This document shows positions 32,034 through 41,863 of a DNA stretch of 64,000 nucleotides, one piece after another (positions within the stretch are counted from its first letter, which is position 1; every line of letters starts with the position of its first letter). The notes beneath the pieces were generated by a model, which saw nothing but the letters and a program-made list of their open reading frames with translations, was not told the origin of the DNA and did not search any database. A program made the translations under genes and the position numbers. Source of the DNA: Patescibacteria group bacterium (GTDB taxonomy: Bacteria > Patescibacteriota > Saccharimonadia > CAILAD01 > BJGX01); the NCBI GenBank assembly GCA_030917065.1, contig JAUPVL010000018.1:12224-76223 (forward strand), read 5' to 3'.

Positions 32034-34769
32034 ATGGCATTTACAAATATCAAGAAACGCAATGGTCAAATCGTAGAGTTTGAACCTAAAAGGATTGAGA
32101 TAGCAATTCAGAAAGCTTCAGATTCGGCTGATAACGAAATACCTCATCAGACTGTTGTAGAGTTGGTAGAAAATGTCATATCTCACCTAGAATCTCTCAA
32201 TGGAGACAATTTGCCTGACGTAGAATCTATCCAGGACCTGGTCGAGCAGGAGTTGATGCGCGCAGATTATTATAAGACCGCAAGAAGCTACATTCTATAT
32301 CGTGAGCGTCATAAAGAACTACGAGAATTTGAATCAAACAGAGATGCTGAAAAACTTGAGCATAATGAACTAAAGGTAACTCTACCCGATGGCAGCATTG
32401 ATTACTTTAGCTATACTCGGCTTATTAAAGATCTCGTAACTGCAGCCGAAGGTATTGAATCATCTATCGATATCGACGAGCTCGCCCAGATTGCCAAAAG
32501 CAACTTGTACGACGGCATCACTCTAGAGGAATTACAGGAAGCCCTAGTGCTTGCTGCAAAAAGCTGCATAGAAAAAGATCACGCCTACTCTACTCTAGCA
32601 GCTCGTTTGCTACTCAAAAAGATTTACCGAGAAGTAATAGGTACCGATAAGCAAGACAAATTGACTGAAGCCTACAAGGAAACATTTAGGTCATTTATCA
32701 AATCAGCCGTGAAGACCAAGCGCCTAGATAGCCGACTTCTGGAATTTGATCTAGATAAACTTGCTGATCATATCGATCCCGCCAGAGACGGACTGTTTGA
32801 TTATATGGGTCTTGACATGCTTCATGATAGGTACTTCATTCAAAACGAAGGTCGCGGTGTAAGACTAGAAACCCCTCAAATACTATGGATGAGAATAGCC
32901 ATGGGACTAGCAGTGCAGGAGAAAAAAACTGAACGTGAAAAATGGGCAAAAAAATTCTACGATACTCTTTCAACCCTCCGCTACGTTCCATCTACACCCA
33001 CATTGTTTCACTCCGGTACAACATTCGCTCAGCTAAGCTCTTGTTTTCTAAATACAGTTGAAGACGACCTGAAGCACATATTTAAGGTATATCTAGACAC
33101 TGCTCTAATGAGTAAGTTTTCGGGTGGTATAGCTACAGACTGGACCAATATTCGCTCTACAGGCTCGATGATCAAGGCAGTCAATATACCTTCACAAGGG
33201 GTCATACCCTTTCTAAAGATAGCCAACGACTGCACTGTTGCAATCAGCAGATCCGGCAAGCGCAAAGGTGCTACGTGTGTGTATCTTGAGACTTGGCACA
33301 TGGATATTGAAGATTTCTTAGAACTGCGGAAAAACACGGGTGATGAGAGACGTAGAACTCATGATATGAATACCGCAAACTGGATACCCGATCTTTTTAT
33401 GAAGCGCGTGTTAAATGATGAACAGTGGACTCTTTTTTCGCCCAATGAAGTTCCTGAGCTTCACCATACATACGGTCAAGAATTTGAGAAGAAATACGTG
33501 GAATATGAAAAAATGGCAGACGAAGGCAAGCTAGAGCAATTCAAAAGGATTCCGGCATTACAGCTCTGGAGAAAAATGCTCACTATGCTATTTGAGACTG
33601 GTCATCCATGGATCAACTTCAAAGACGCTTGCAATGTTCGTTCTCCCCAGGATCATGCCGGAGTTATACACAATTCAAACTTATGTACAGAGATCACACT
33701 CAACAACTCTGCCGAAGAAACCGCTGTTTGCAATCTAGGCTCAGTGAATCTAGCGCGTCATATCACTGGCAAGAAACTAGACCGCGATATGGTGGCCGAT
33801 ACCGTGACAATAGGCATGAGAATGCTAGACAACGTCATTGATATCAATTACTACACCACAGATGAATGTAAGGTATCAAATATGCGACATAGGCCAGTTG
33901 GACTAGGTATCATGGGCTTTCAAGACGCATTGTACATGCTAGATATTGCCTTCAATTCTGAAAAAGCCGTGTCTTTTGGTGATGAAAGTATGGAACTAGT
34001 TAGTTACTATGCAATACTCGGTAGCAGTCAATTGGCCAAAGAACGTGGCGCCTACAAGTCTTACAAGGGATCTAAGTGGGATCGTGGTATATTCCCAGTA
34101 GATACACTGGATCTACTTGAAAAAGAACGCGGCATTAAGATAGATGTCAAACGTCGAGGTAAGCTAGATTGGAAACCTGTTCGTGCTCACGTCAAAAAAC
34201 ACGGTATGCGAAATAGCAATACTATGGCTATTGCTCCTACGGCATCTATTTCGAATATATCAGGATGTTACCCATGTATCGAGCCTATCTACAAAAATCT
34301 TTATGTCAAGTCAAACATGAGTGGTGACTTCACTATTATTAATTCTTATATGATAGACGATCTAAAGAAAAACAACCTATGGAACGACGAAATAATGCAA
34401 AAAATAAAATTCCATGATGGCTCTGTTCAGAAGATTACTGAAATACCCGCAGAGTTAAGAGCAAAATATCAAGAAGTATTTGAGATAGATGCCGAATGGC
34501 TAGTCAAAATAGCAGCCCACCGCGGCAAGTGGATAGATCAAAGCCAGAGCCTAAATATATTTGTCCAAGGAGTATCAGGCAAAAAACTATCTGACATATA
34601 TACCTACGCCTGGAAGATGGGCCTCAAGACCACCTACTATCTAAGATCACTTGCAGCCAGCCAAGTAGAAAAGTCTACCGTTGATACTGCCGAGTTTGGA
34701 AATACTCACAAGCGTGAATACGCCACAGTGTCTGAAATGGCGCCCAAGGCAGATGATGCCAAAGCTTAA
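32034..34769 (+). CDS. nrdA: Ribonucleoside-diphosphate reductase, alpha subunit (class I)
   Basis: Makes deoxyribonucleotides with NrdB. The 911 residues begin with an ATP-cone (IKKRNGQIVEFEPKRIEIAIQKA), then the 10-stranded barrel with SSCFLNTVEDD, the catalytic NLCTEITLNN triad and the partner cysteine in AVCNLGSVNLARH, and the radical-transfer Tyr pair in TTYYLRSLAA. The C-terminal 100 residues contain no cysteine, so the usual swinging CxxxxC tail that re-reduces the active site is missing. Controlled by NrdR boxes; nrdB follows after 25 nt. Confidence 0.95.
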   Translation: MAFTNIKKRNGQIVEFEPKRIEIAIQKASDSADNEIPHQTVVELVENVISHLESLNGDNLPDVESIQDLVEQELMRADYYKTARSYILYRERHKELREFESNRDAEKLEHNELKVTLPDGSIDYFSYTRLIKDLVTAAEGIESSIDIDELAQIAKSNLYDGITLEELQEALVLAAKSCIEKDHAYSTLAARLLLKKIYREVIGTDKQDKLTEAYKETFRSFIKSAVKTKRLDSRLLEFDLDKLADHIDPARDGLFDYMGLDMLHDRYFIQNEGRGVRLETPQILWMRIAMGLAVQEKKTEREKWAKKFYDTLSTLRYVPSTPTLFHSGTTFAQLSSCFLNTVEDDLKHIFKVYLDTALMSKFSGGIATDWTNIRSTGSMIKAVNIPSQGVIPFLKIANDCTVAISRSGKRKGATCVYLETWHMDIEDFLELRKNTGDERRRTHDMNTANWIPDLFMKRVLNDEQWTLFSPNEVPELHHTYGQEFEKKYVEYEKMADEGKLEQFKRIPALQLWRKMLTMLFETGHPWINFKDACNVRSPQDHAGVIHNSNLCTEITLNNSAEETAVCNLGSVNLARHITGKKLDRDMVADTVTIGMRMLDNVIDINYYTTDECKVSNMRHRPVGLGIMGFQDALYMLDIAFNSEKAVSFGDESMELVSYYAILGSSQLAKERGAYKSYKGSKWDRGIFPVDTLDLLEKERGIKIDVKRRGKLDWKPVRAHVKKHGMRNSNTMAIAPTASISNISGCYPCIEPIYKNLYVKSNMSGDFTIINSYMIDDLKKNNLWNDEIMQKIKFHDGSVQKITEIPAELRAKYQEVFEIDAEWLVKIAAHRGKWIDQSQSLNIFVQGVSGKKLSDIYTYAWKMGLKTTYYLRSLAASQVEKSTVDTAEFGNTHKREYATVSEMAPKADDAKA

Positions 34770-34794
34770 AATAAAATAAATTAGAGGAACAAGT

Positions 34795-35829
34795 ATGCCA
34801 ATCAAGATGACAAAAATTAGACCAGACGTAAACAAACGAAGAATAATCAATGGCGAAGATGTTGATGTGATACAGCTCCATCCCATGAAACATACCTTTG
34901 CTTGGGATGCCTATTTGGCAGGTAATGCCAATCACTGGCTACCTACTGAAATCGCTATGCAAGACGACATAGAGCTCTGGAAGTCCCCTCGCCTGACTGA
35001 CGATGAGAGGTTGGCATTTAAGACTGCTCTCGGATTCTTTACTACTGCAGACTCTATTGCTGCCAACAATATCGTATTGGCATTTTACAAGCATATTACT
35101 AGCCCCGAATGTCGGATGTACCTATTACGCCAAGCTTTTGAAGAAGCTATACATACTCATTCTTACCAATACATCGTAGAGTCATTGGCTCTAGATGGTG
35201 GTGAGATATTTAATATGTACCGTGAAAATACCGCACACAATTCCAAGGCCAATTTTATATTAGGTTTCAACGAAGGTATATTTGATGACAATTTCAAGAC
35301 AGGAACATTTGAAAACGATCAGAAATTTCTTGAGAATCTATGTGTTTTCTCTCTCATACTTGAAGGTATATTCTTCTATTCTAGCTTCGCCGTGATATTC
35401 GGTTTCCAAAGACAAAATAAATTGGTTGGTAGCGCTGAGCAGATTCAATACATCATGCGTGACGAATCTCAACATCTGAACTTTGGCATCAATATGATAA
35501 ATGCCATCAAGGAAGAACAGCCGGAGCTCTGGACGGAAAAGTTTCAAAAGCACATGGTAGATCTTGTAAAAGAAGCTGCAAAGCTAGAATACACTTACGC
35601 CAAAGAAGTATTTCCTAAGGGCATATTTGGCATGAACGCCGATAGTTTCAAGCAATATATCGAACATGTAGCCGATAGACGACTCTCTGCAGTTGGACTA
35701 CCCAAGCAGTTCAATGTCAAGAATCCATTTCCATGGATGAGTGAAGCTGTGGATCTCACCAAAGAGAAAAACTTTTTTGAAACTCGCGTGACTGAATACC
35801 AGACCGGCGGGACTCTCGACTGGAACTAA
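34795..35829 (+). CDS. nrdB: Ribonucleoside-diphosphate reductase, beta subunit
   Basis: Dimetal-tyrosyl radical subunit of 344 residues. Ligands and radical site are visible: Asp in FFTTADSIAANN, Glu-x-x-His and the Tyr in EEAIHTHSYQYI (same spacing as E115/H118/Y122 of E. coli), then ILEGIFFYSSFAVIFGF and RDESQHLNFG. The tyrosine is kept, so it is not a Phe-type class Ic enzyme. It needs oxygen, or superoxide for a Mn form, to form the radical. It overlaps the convergent methyltransferase gene by 4 nt. Confidence 0.95.
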   Translation: MPIKMTKIRPDVNKRRIINGEDVDVIQLHPMKHTFAWDAYLAGNANHWLPTEIAMQDDIELWKSPRLTDDERLAFKTALGFFTTADSIAANNIVLAFYKHITSPECRMYLLRQAFEEAIHTHSYQYIVESLALDGGEIFNMYRENTAHNSKANFILGFNEGIFDDNFKTGTFENDQKFLENLCVFSLILEGIFFYSSFAVIFGFQRQNKLVGSAEQIQYIMRDESQHLNFGINMINAIKEEQPELWTEKFQKHMVDLVKEAAKLEYTYAKEVFPKGIFGMNADSFKQYIEHVADRRLSAVGLPKQFNVKNPFPWMSEAVDLTKEKNFFETRVTEYQTGGTLDWN

Positions 35830-36581
35830 CTCTGTTTAATTAGTTCGAATATCATAAAAAGAGGAATTTTATTATTTACCTTATAGGCCTTTGGATCGAT
35901 TGATTCAAACTGTTTCGTGGGTTTTGGTTCTACAAAATCAGCTATTACGAATTTAGACTTTATAATTTCTGGTATTATTTCTCCGAATGGCTTATGGTAA
36001 TATTCAACTTCAAAATCACCAAACCATACGTCTGTCAGTTTAGTATTGTTCAGATAGTCACCATAGATTATCGGCTCTTTATCCTTCAATTTGTCATATC
36101 CAAGTATTCTTTTGTTGTGCCCCTTTATCTTTGATTGATACGCTGACCACCTTACGGGGTGATGTGTTGAAAATAAAAATATTCCACCTGGACGCAGAAT
36201 CCTATAGATTTCTTTAAACGTAGCTTCCCAGCTCTTCTTGTAGTGCATTACTAGGCTCGAGTATACAAAATCAACACTATTATTAATAAGCGGCTGATTC
36301 TCCATATCGCAAGCATAAAATTCATACTCTGGGAAAGATAGTTGGGCTGATTCTATAAGCTTAGAGCTAAGATCAGTACCCACAATGGACTTTGGATGAA
36401 ATTCTCTTAAGAGCTCGATTTCTTCTCCGCTACCTACTCCCAAACACAGCACATCTTTGCCACCTAAGTCGCTGATTTTATTTTTCATTGCTGGCTTTTC
36501 CAGGTAGATATGATTTATATTCTTTCCATTTCGCTTCATCTCTATCCATCTTTCAGATTGCTCATCATACACACTCTTCAC
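35826..36581 (-). CDS. Class I SAM-dependent methyltransferase
   Basis: A 251-residue Methyltransf_11-type protein. SAM motif I is VLCLGVGSGEEIELL (about residues 44-58), followed by the acidic VGTDLSSKLIESA, motif II-like DFVYSSLVMHY and motif III LRPGGIFLFSTHHPVRWS. The substrate is unknown. Its start overlaps the end of gltX by 4 nt, so it is co-transcribed with it; small-molecule or protein methylation cannot be separated by sequence. Confidence 0.85.
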   Translation of the reverse strand: MKSVYDEQSERWIEMKRNGKNINHIYLEKPAMKNKISDLGGKDVLCLGVGSGEEIELLREFHPKSIVGTDLSSKLIESAQLSFPEYEFYACDMENQPLINNSVDFVYSSLVMHYKKSWEATFKEIYRILRPGGIFLFSTHHPVRWSAYQSKIKGHNKRILGYDKLKDKEPIIYGDYLNNTKLTDVWFGDFEVEYYHKPFGEIIPEIIKSKFVIADFVEPKPTKQFESIDPKAYKVNNKIPLFMIFELIKQS

Positions 36582-37999
36582 TGTAATGCCTCCCTATTTA
36601 AGCGCCTAACTGTTTCTTCTTTGCCAAGCACAAGCATGATATCAAACAGTCCTGGTGCTTCGGTACGACCAGTCAGAGCAATGCGTAGTGCATAGAAAAG
36701 TTGTCCAGTCTTAATATCGAGTTCTGTTACGAGTTGGCGAAGTGTTTTTTCAAGTGTGTCGTGAGTAAACTCAGTTTCTTCTAACGAATCAATTGTTTTT
36801 TGTAGCCACACCTTTATATTCTCTATAGAATCCTTCTGCGTAAGTAGTTTGATATCTACATTTGGTGTTTCAAAAAATATTTCCATCAGATACCTTGCAT
36901 CGGCCAAGGTTTTTAAGCGCTCACGGTCTAGCATAACCACTTTTTGTAGGTACTCTCTATCTGAGTACCATTCGGATGGTATAAACGGCTTAAGCATATC
37001 CAAAAGCTCACTGATTGAGAGTTTGCGTATGTATTCCCCGTTCATCCAGTCAAGTCGTGCTATGTCAAAAACGGCAGGGCTTTTTTGCACCCTCTCTATG
37101 CTGAACTTATCAATCAGCTCTTCTAGGCTAAATATTTCTTGCTCACTGCCATCATTCCAACCAAGCAAAGCCAAGAAGTTGACCATGGCTTGCTTGAGAT
37201 ATCCCTTTTTTTCGAATTCTAGTACATCTACGTCGCCGTCTCGTTTACTCATTTTCTTTTTACCATCAGGCCCTAAAATAACCGGCAAGTGAACCCAGCT
37301 CGGTCTTTCAAACTCAAGTAGGTCATACAACAGAGCATGCTTTGCTGTAGTTGATATGAATTCATCACCGCGAATAACATGGGTGATTTCCATTAGATGA
37401 TCATCTATGACATTCGCGAAATTGTATGTTGGGAATCCATCTGCCTTGAGTATCACAAAGTCATCTAGTAGATTGTTTGGAGTCTTTGATATGCCGCGTA
37501 CTTCGTCATGCCACTCGGTTTCGCCATAGGGTATTTTTAATCTTATCGGTAGGCCCTCTGTACTATTGGGTTTCTCTTTTGGTTCCATAGAGTATTTGTA
37601 CACAAAAGGTCTTTTGGCCTGTATGGCCTCTTCACGCAAGCCTGCGAATGATTCAGGTGTAATAGATGAGTAATACGCTAAGCCTTTTGATACCAATTCT
37701 TCTGCATATTTTTTGTAATGAGGTAATCTCTTGGATTGTATATATGGGCCGTGGTTGCCTTGCTTTTCCTCGTACCACACGCCTTCATCCGGGTGTATTC
37801 CTAGCCAATCAAGACTTTTGATGATTTGCTCTACCCCACCTTCTACGAATCTCTCCCTGTCAGTATCCTCAAGTCTCAATACAAAAGTGCCATCATGCGA
37901 CTTTGCATATAGATATGCAAATAGAGCAGTTCGCACCCCTCCTACATGGAGCATACCGGTAGGACTAGGCGCAAAACGAGTTCTTACAGATTTGTTCAT
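36578..37999 (-). CDS. gltX: Glutamyl-tRNA synthetase
   Basis: Class I synthetase of 473 residues charging tRNA-Glu (and possibly tRNA-Gln when GatCAB is used). The HIGH-like motif is FAPSPTGMLHVGGVRTALF (residues 8-26) and KMSKS-like KKKMSKRDGDVDV (about 249-261). The C-terminal anticodon-binding helical domain is complete. Transcription appears leaderless from a TATAAT 6 nt upstream. Confidence 0.96.
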   Translation of the reverse strand: MNKSVRTRFAPSPTGMLHVGGVRTALFAYLYAKSHDGTFVLRLEDTDRERFVEGGVEQIIKSLDWLGIHPDEGVWYEEKQGNHGPYIQSKRLPHYKKYAEELVSKGLAYYSSITPESFAGLREEAIQAKRPFVYKYSMEPKEKPNSTEGLPIRLKIPYGETEWHDEVRGISKTPNNLLDDFVILKADGFPTYNFANVIDDHLMEITHVIRGDEFISTTAKHALLYDLLEFERPSWVHLPVILGPDGKKKMSKRDGDVDVLEFEKKGYLKQAMVNFLALLGWNDGSEQEIFSLEELIDKFSIERVQKSPAVFDIARLDWMNGEYIRKLSISELLDMLKPFIPSEWYSDREYLQKVVMLDRERLKTLADARYLMEIFFETPNVDIKLLTQKDSIENIKVWLQKTIDSLEETEFTHDTLEKTLRQLVTELDIKTGQLFYALRIALTGRTEAPGLFDIMLVLGKEETVRRLNREALQ

Positions 38000-38005
38000 A
38001 TCTAA

Positions 38006-38011
38006 ATTATA
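38006..38011 (-). promoter_or_regulatory. -10 box for leaderless gltX
   Basis: Minus-strand TATAAT (plus ATTATA) 6 nt before the gltX ATG at 37999; the start site would fall on the initiation codon. No clear -35. Confidence 0.6.
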
Positions 38012-38035
38012 CTTGAAAAGTACTTTTGTACCTAG

Positions 38036-38374
38036 TTATTGGCTGAGCATGGATTCGGGTGAGATCTCGTTGTAATGACCGTCGTTTAGCTGTTGATAAA
38101 ACACTACTTTGGTCGTGGTCTCCTCGGGATCATAAACATATTCTATTCTATTGGCAGATCCACGGTGATGGTAGTGGGTCTTTTTATCTATTATCGCCGG
38201 ACTAGTGACTCTATCAATACGATACTTCGTATTGTCTTTTTCGAACTCTATACGCTCGATGACCCTTTTTAAGCCCGGACTATCTTCTAAGTCTTCTTTC
38301 AATCTATCAGAAGAGTCTATCTGGTATTTTTCATCAATTAGATTTATTAGATCGTCCCATGCTTTATCGCTCAT
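38036..38374 (-). CDS. Conserved-looking hypothetical protein, 112 aa
   Basis: I do not recognise this small soluble acidic protein. It starts MSDKAWDDLINLIDEKY, has a charged helical first third and a beta-rich second half (TKYRIDRVTSPAIIDKKTHYHHRG, EYVYDPEETTTKVVFYQQ). A purine-rich AAAGGGGGTG site precedes the ATG, which argues that it is translated. It lies 9 nt after the zinc-ribbon/DUF4367-like gene and may share its transcript. Confidence 0.6.
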   Translation of the reverse strand: MSDKAWDDLINLIDEKYQIDSSDRLKEDLEDSPGLKRVIERIEFEKDNTKYRIDRVTSPAIIDKKTHYHHRGSANRIEYVYDPEETTTKVVFYQQLNDGHYNEISPESMLSQ

Positions 38375-38383
38375 ACACCCCCT

Positions 38384-39826
38384 TTATAGGCTAGTTGCCA
38401 TTTTTATAATCTGATCCTTACTGAGTCCATGGTCTTGTCCTTCAATCCTGTACCATGTACCATGATTGACCCAGCTCGCTTGGTTGTTGTTGTATATATA
38501 GATAGTCAAGCCTTCTGCTTGCAATGCAGTATATTTATCTGCATTTGGTGCCAGATAGTTCTCAGCCAAGGCTTGAGAATCCCAATCAGATCTCACTTGG
38601 TTGACCGAAACAGACTTATCGCCTTCAGCTGTAGCCAATTTATAACTGATACTTCCAGGGTTTGCTTGAATATCTCCAGATATCTTCCATCCATTCGGAA
38701 GATAAGCAGGCAGTGATGCACTGATGCCAGCCTTGGAACCAGCGACTTTTAGAGCAAGATTGGGATAGTTGATCTGCCACACATATACGCCCAGAAGTAT
38801 AACTCCTGCAAGAGATAGTCCTACGCTAGCAACCTTACTACCGTGTTTCTTGAGTTTACTATTTTTTTTGGGCTTCTCAACTTGTGCTGATATGATACCT
38901 GCCTGCACATTGTCCTGAGAACTAGCTGTATGACTTGAGCTATTGGGAGGAAGTGTATTTGCTACGCTTTGTGGTGTTGGTTTCTGCATAGTCATTTTAG
39001 GAGCAGACTGAGGATTTGGGCCCTGTGTATTGGCTTCACCGGCTGTATTTTGTGGAATCTGAGCTTTTGGAGTGTTGTTGATACTAATATTGTCTATAGG
39101 TCGAGTTTTTTGGTTCGGGCTGTCATAGTTAGTTGTAATGTCAGCGAAAGGATTGGTGACGTTTGAAGCTGCAGGTTTTTCGTTGGCAAGCTGATCTAGT
39201 TCTGCATCAGAGAAGACCATATCGTCTTTTTTTGACAGCTGCCCAATCTCATTACCAATATTTTCGGTTGGACTGGGATTTTCTGTAGTAGTTTGTTGCG
39301 CTGGTGGCTTTTGTAGTGGGGGTACGTTAGGTTGGCTTGGGACATTACTTTGGGTTGGTACTTGGGTATCGGCAAACATACTATTAGTAGTATTTACTGA
39401 TTGTGGACTGTTTGTAATGGGCTGATTTGACTGAGTATAGCTATTATTGAGCTGAGTATTGCTTGCCGCAACAGGCACATTTCCTATGGTAGATTGTTGA
39501 CTATACCCTGGGCTTGGTATTGGAGCACTTGCCTGTTGATATGGTATGTTGGTTTGAGGTAGCGTTGTGGTAGTAGGGTTTTGTATGGGCGCTGGAGCCT
39601 GAGCGGACTGTGTACCAATACTTTGATTGTTGTTTTGTTGAACCATTGGATTATTACCAGAGTTCTGTTGCACGGCTTGTATTTGAAAAGAAGGGTTTAC
39701 TTGGCTTGTTTGTTGTTGGGAGTTGTTATTTTTATCAACAAAAGAGTCGACTGCACCACAATTGGCGCAAAAGGTTTTACCGGCTATCTCTATTTGGTCT
39801 TTGGAATCGCAAACATTACAATTCAT
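38384..39826 (-). CDS. Zinc-ribbon, Gln/Asn/Pro-rich, single-TM protein with DUF4367-like domain
   Basis: A 480-residue protein in three parts. Residues 1-27 form a TFIIB-like zinc ribbon (CNVCDSKDQ...FCANCGAVD). Residues 30-320 are low-complexity Gln/Asn/Pro/Ser/Thr. A membrane helix (about 338-358, VGLSLAGVILLGVYVWQI) is followed by an extracellular domain ending WYRIEGQDHGLSKDQIIKMATSL, which fits the DUF4367 pattern seen in anti-sigma-like surface proteins. The zinc ribbon would be cytoplasmic. Function unknown; a membrane-spanning sensor or scaffold is possible. Confidence 0.7.
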   Translation of the reverse strand: MNCNVCDSKDQIEIAGKTFCANCGAVDSFVDKNNNSQQQTSQVNPSFQIQAVQQNSGNNPMVQQNNNQSIGTQSAQAPAPIQNPTTTTLPQTNIPYQQASAPIPSPGYSQQSTIGNVPVAASNTQLNNSYTQSNQPITNSPQSVNTTNSMFADTQVPTQSNVPSQPNVPPLQKPPAQQTTTENPSPTENIGNEIGQLSKKDDMVFSDAELDQLANEKPAASNVTNPFADITTNYDSPNQKTRPIDNISINNTPKAQIPQNTAGEANTQGPNPQSAPKMTMQKPTPQSVANTLPPNSSSHTASSQDNVQAGIISAQVEKPKKNSKLKKHGSKVASVGLSLAGVILLGVYVWQINYPNLALKVAGSKAGISASLPAYLPNGWKISGDIQANPGSISYKLATAEGDKSVSVNQVRSDWDSQALAENYLAPNADKYTALQAEGLTIYIYNNNQASWVNHGTWYRIEGQDHGLSKDQIIKMATSL

Positions 39827-39891
39827 TTAGGGTCAAATTCCTTTTAAGCATTGTCATTATTGTAGTATATTTTTAACCAAGCGTAAACAGT

Positions 39892-40746
39892 TTACACCCT
39901 GCTCTTAGAAGAAAATCTTTTTATTAAAATAATAAACTTGAGTATACTAAACAGCCTAAGTATCCTTCTGGGCTGTATAATTACTCTCCACAACCACTCT
40001 AGTCCACATTTCTGTACTTTTTTAGAAGCTCTTTTGGTTCTTCCTCCGAGCTCATCATAGTCGAAAGTCCCCCCTTCTCCGATCAGAACTTTCGCCAAGC
40101 CCTTTTCTTTATTGGCATATATGAATTTTTCTTGTACTGGAAAACCCATAGCCACAAACAGAATGTCCAAATCCTTAGATTTGATATCATCCAGTAGTTT
40201 TTGAATATCTTCGCTAGCAAAATATCCATGCCAGCAATAAATATTATTTAGTCTTGGAAACAATTTTGTAAGATTTTGTTTTCTGGTGATAATCTCATCT
40301 GGTTTACCACCAAGAATACCGATATTCCATCCATTCTTTTCGGCCAATTTTAGTAACGGCACTGTTTGATTTGGCCCACCGTGACTTTGTGTGATAACCT
40401 GACTTCTCCAGTCTTTTTTATGTATCCAAAACAAAAGACTGCGGATTGTTTTCAAGAACGCTTTGTGTGGCTCACCATACAGATAGCTAGAAGCCCACTG
40501 CAATGAGATACCGTCAGGTAAAACAAGATCAGCTTTGTTGATTATGCTTCTTATACTAGTGTCTTTGTGCGCCTTGGTAATAAACTCCACATATGGCTTG
40601 ACTACGTAGTAACTTGAGCTGTGAGCACTGAGATTAGAGCTGTCGATAAAGTCACCAATCATAGTATTGGCAGAGTTGATACTCAAGTTGTCAATATGGA
40701 CACCGAGTACATCTACTTTATCTGTTAGCTCACTTGTTTTTTTCAT
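39892..40746 (-). CDS. WecG/TagA/CpsF-family glycosyltransferase (GT26)
   Basis: A 284-residue enzyme with the family landmarks VDVLGVHIDNLSINSA, VLPDGISLQWASSYLYG, ILGGKPDEII, FVAMGFPVQEKFI and GEGGTFDYDELGGRTKRASKKVQKCGLEWLWR. Members add ManNAc(A) or a similar sugar to a lipid-linked GlcNAc when making wall teichoic acid or capsule. It overlaps the GT4 gene by 17 nt and ends an operon with mreB and a Wzy-like gene. The C-terminal hydrophobic patch may touch the membrane. Confidence 0.88.
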   Translation of the reverse strand: MKKTSELTDKVDVLGVHIDNLSINSANTMIGDFIDSSNLSAHSSSYYVVKPYVEFITKAHKDTSIRSIINKADLVLPDGISLQWASSYLYGEPHKAFLKTIRSLLFWIHKKDWRSQVITQSHGGPNQTVPLLKLAEKNGWNIGILGGKPDEIITRKQNLTKLFPRLNNIYCWHGYFASEDIQKLLDDIKSKDLDILFVAMGFPVQEKFIYANKEKGLAKVLIGEGGTFDYDELGGRTKRASKKVQKCGLEWLWRVIIQPRRILRLFSILKFIILIKRFSSKSRV

Positions 40747-41863
40747 ACCTACCTGTGTCTTTTAGACTATTTACTGTGTTTGAAAAGTTATTCTTAAAAT
40801 TTTCGATGCTGTACTGCGTTACGGATGATCTAACTTTTTCAGGTCTAAAATTACTAGTTTCGAAATTACTAAGTACAGTATCAAGACTACTTACATCGTC
40901 ATAGAAAACCCCATTGACTCCACTTTTGACAGTCTCGCTGAGGCCGCCACCCTTCAGAGCAATTACAGGCGTGCCTACACTCATCGCCTCTACAGGTGCA
41001 ATACCAAAATCTTCAATACTGGTAAATATCAGAGCCATGGCATTTTTGTGATAGTGCCATTTCTTGTCGTCATCAACCCTTCCAACAAAAACTATATTTT
41101 TACTATCTTTTGCAATATCTGTGAGTCTAGATTTGTCCGGACCATCACCGACAATTACCAATTTCTTATTATTTTTGATACAAGCTCGTATTGCAACATC
41201 GATGTTTTTATATTTGCTCAAACTAGACAGTACCAAAAAGTATTCTCTTTTGTTATTTGGTACAAGGGATCCTTTCCCCATGACGACCGGCGGGTATACT
41301 AAGGCACTTTTTCTCTTATAGAACTTTATAATTCTGTTTTGTATGTGATTACTAATAGCAATAAAACTATCAACACTATCTGAGGAATAAAAATCCCATA
41401 GTCTTATCTTAGATACCATACGTGTTATTAAGAATTTTGAAATGGGACCAATTCTAAAAGGTCCTATTTTTTGGGTGTCTAGATATTTGGGCCAACTATC
41501 CCATATCATTCGGGCTGGACTATAGCAGTAACATATATGGATAGTAGGTCTTGCAACCTTAATGTTTTTTACCCAGGCACTAGATACCGATATCACTAAG
41601 TCATATTCTTCGAAATCAAACTTACTTACAGCCGACTTTATAAAAGGTAACATCAAGTATGGATTTTTTTTCATAAAGCCAGGTAGATGCCGTAACCTGC
41701 TGGAAGTTATGTTTCTTCCCTTAAAGAAGTGGTCAAACTTAGTTTTATTATATAAAAGACAATAGATATCTGCATCGGGATATATCTTGGATATTTCTGC
41801 AAATGTATTCTCGCCACCCCCTATCTTAATATTTAGCCAGTCATACACTAGTGCTACCTTCAC
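40730..41863 (-). CDS. GT4-family glycosyltransferase
   Basis: A 377-residue GT-B enzyme. The N-terminal domain starts KVALVYDWLNIKIGGGENTFAEI; the C-terminal one has YFLVLSSLSKYKNIDVAIRA, LVIVGDGPDKSRL and the nucleotide-sugar site EDFGIAPVEAMSVGTPVIALKGGGLSETV (about residues 284-312). The donor is likely a GDP- or UDP-sugar. It overlaps the upstream Wzy-like gene by 4 nt and belongs to a surface polysaccharide operon. Confidence 0.9.
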   Translation of the reverse strand: MKVALVYDWLNIKIGGGENTFAEISKIYPDADIYCLLYNKTKFDHFFKGRNITSSRLRHLPGFMKKNPYLMLPFIKSAVSKFDFEEYDLVISVSSAWVKNIKVARPTIHICYCYSPARMIWDSWPKYLDTQKIGPFRIGPISKFLITRMVSKIRLWDFYSSDSVDSFIAISNHIQNRIIKFYKRKSALVYPPVVMGKGSLVPNNKREYFLVLSSLSKYKNIDVAIRACIKNNKKLVIVGDGPDKSRLTDIAKDSKNIVFVGRVDDDKKWHYHKNAMALIFTSIEDFGIAPVEAMSVGTPVIALKGGGLSETVKSGVNGVFYDDVSSLDTVLSNFETSNFRPEKVRSSVTQYSIENFKNNFSNTVNSLKDTGRYEKNK

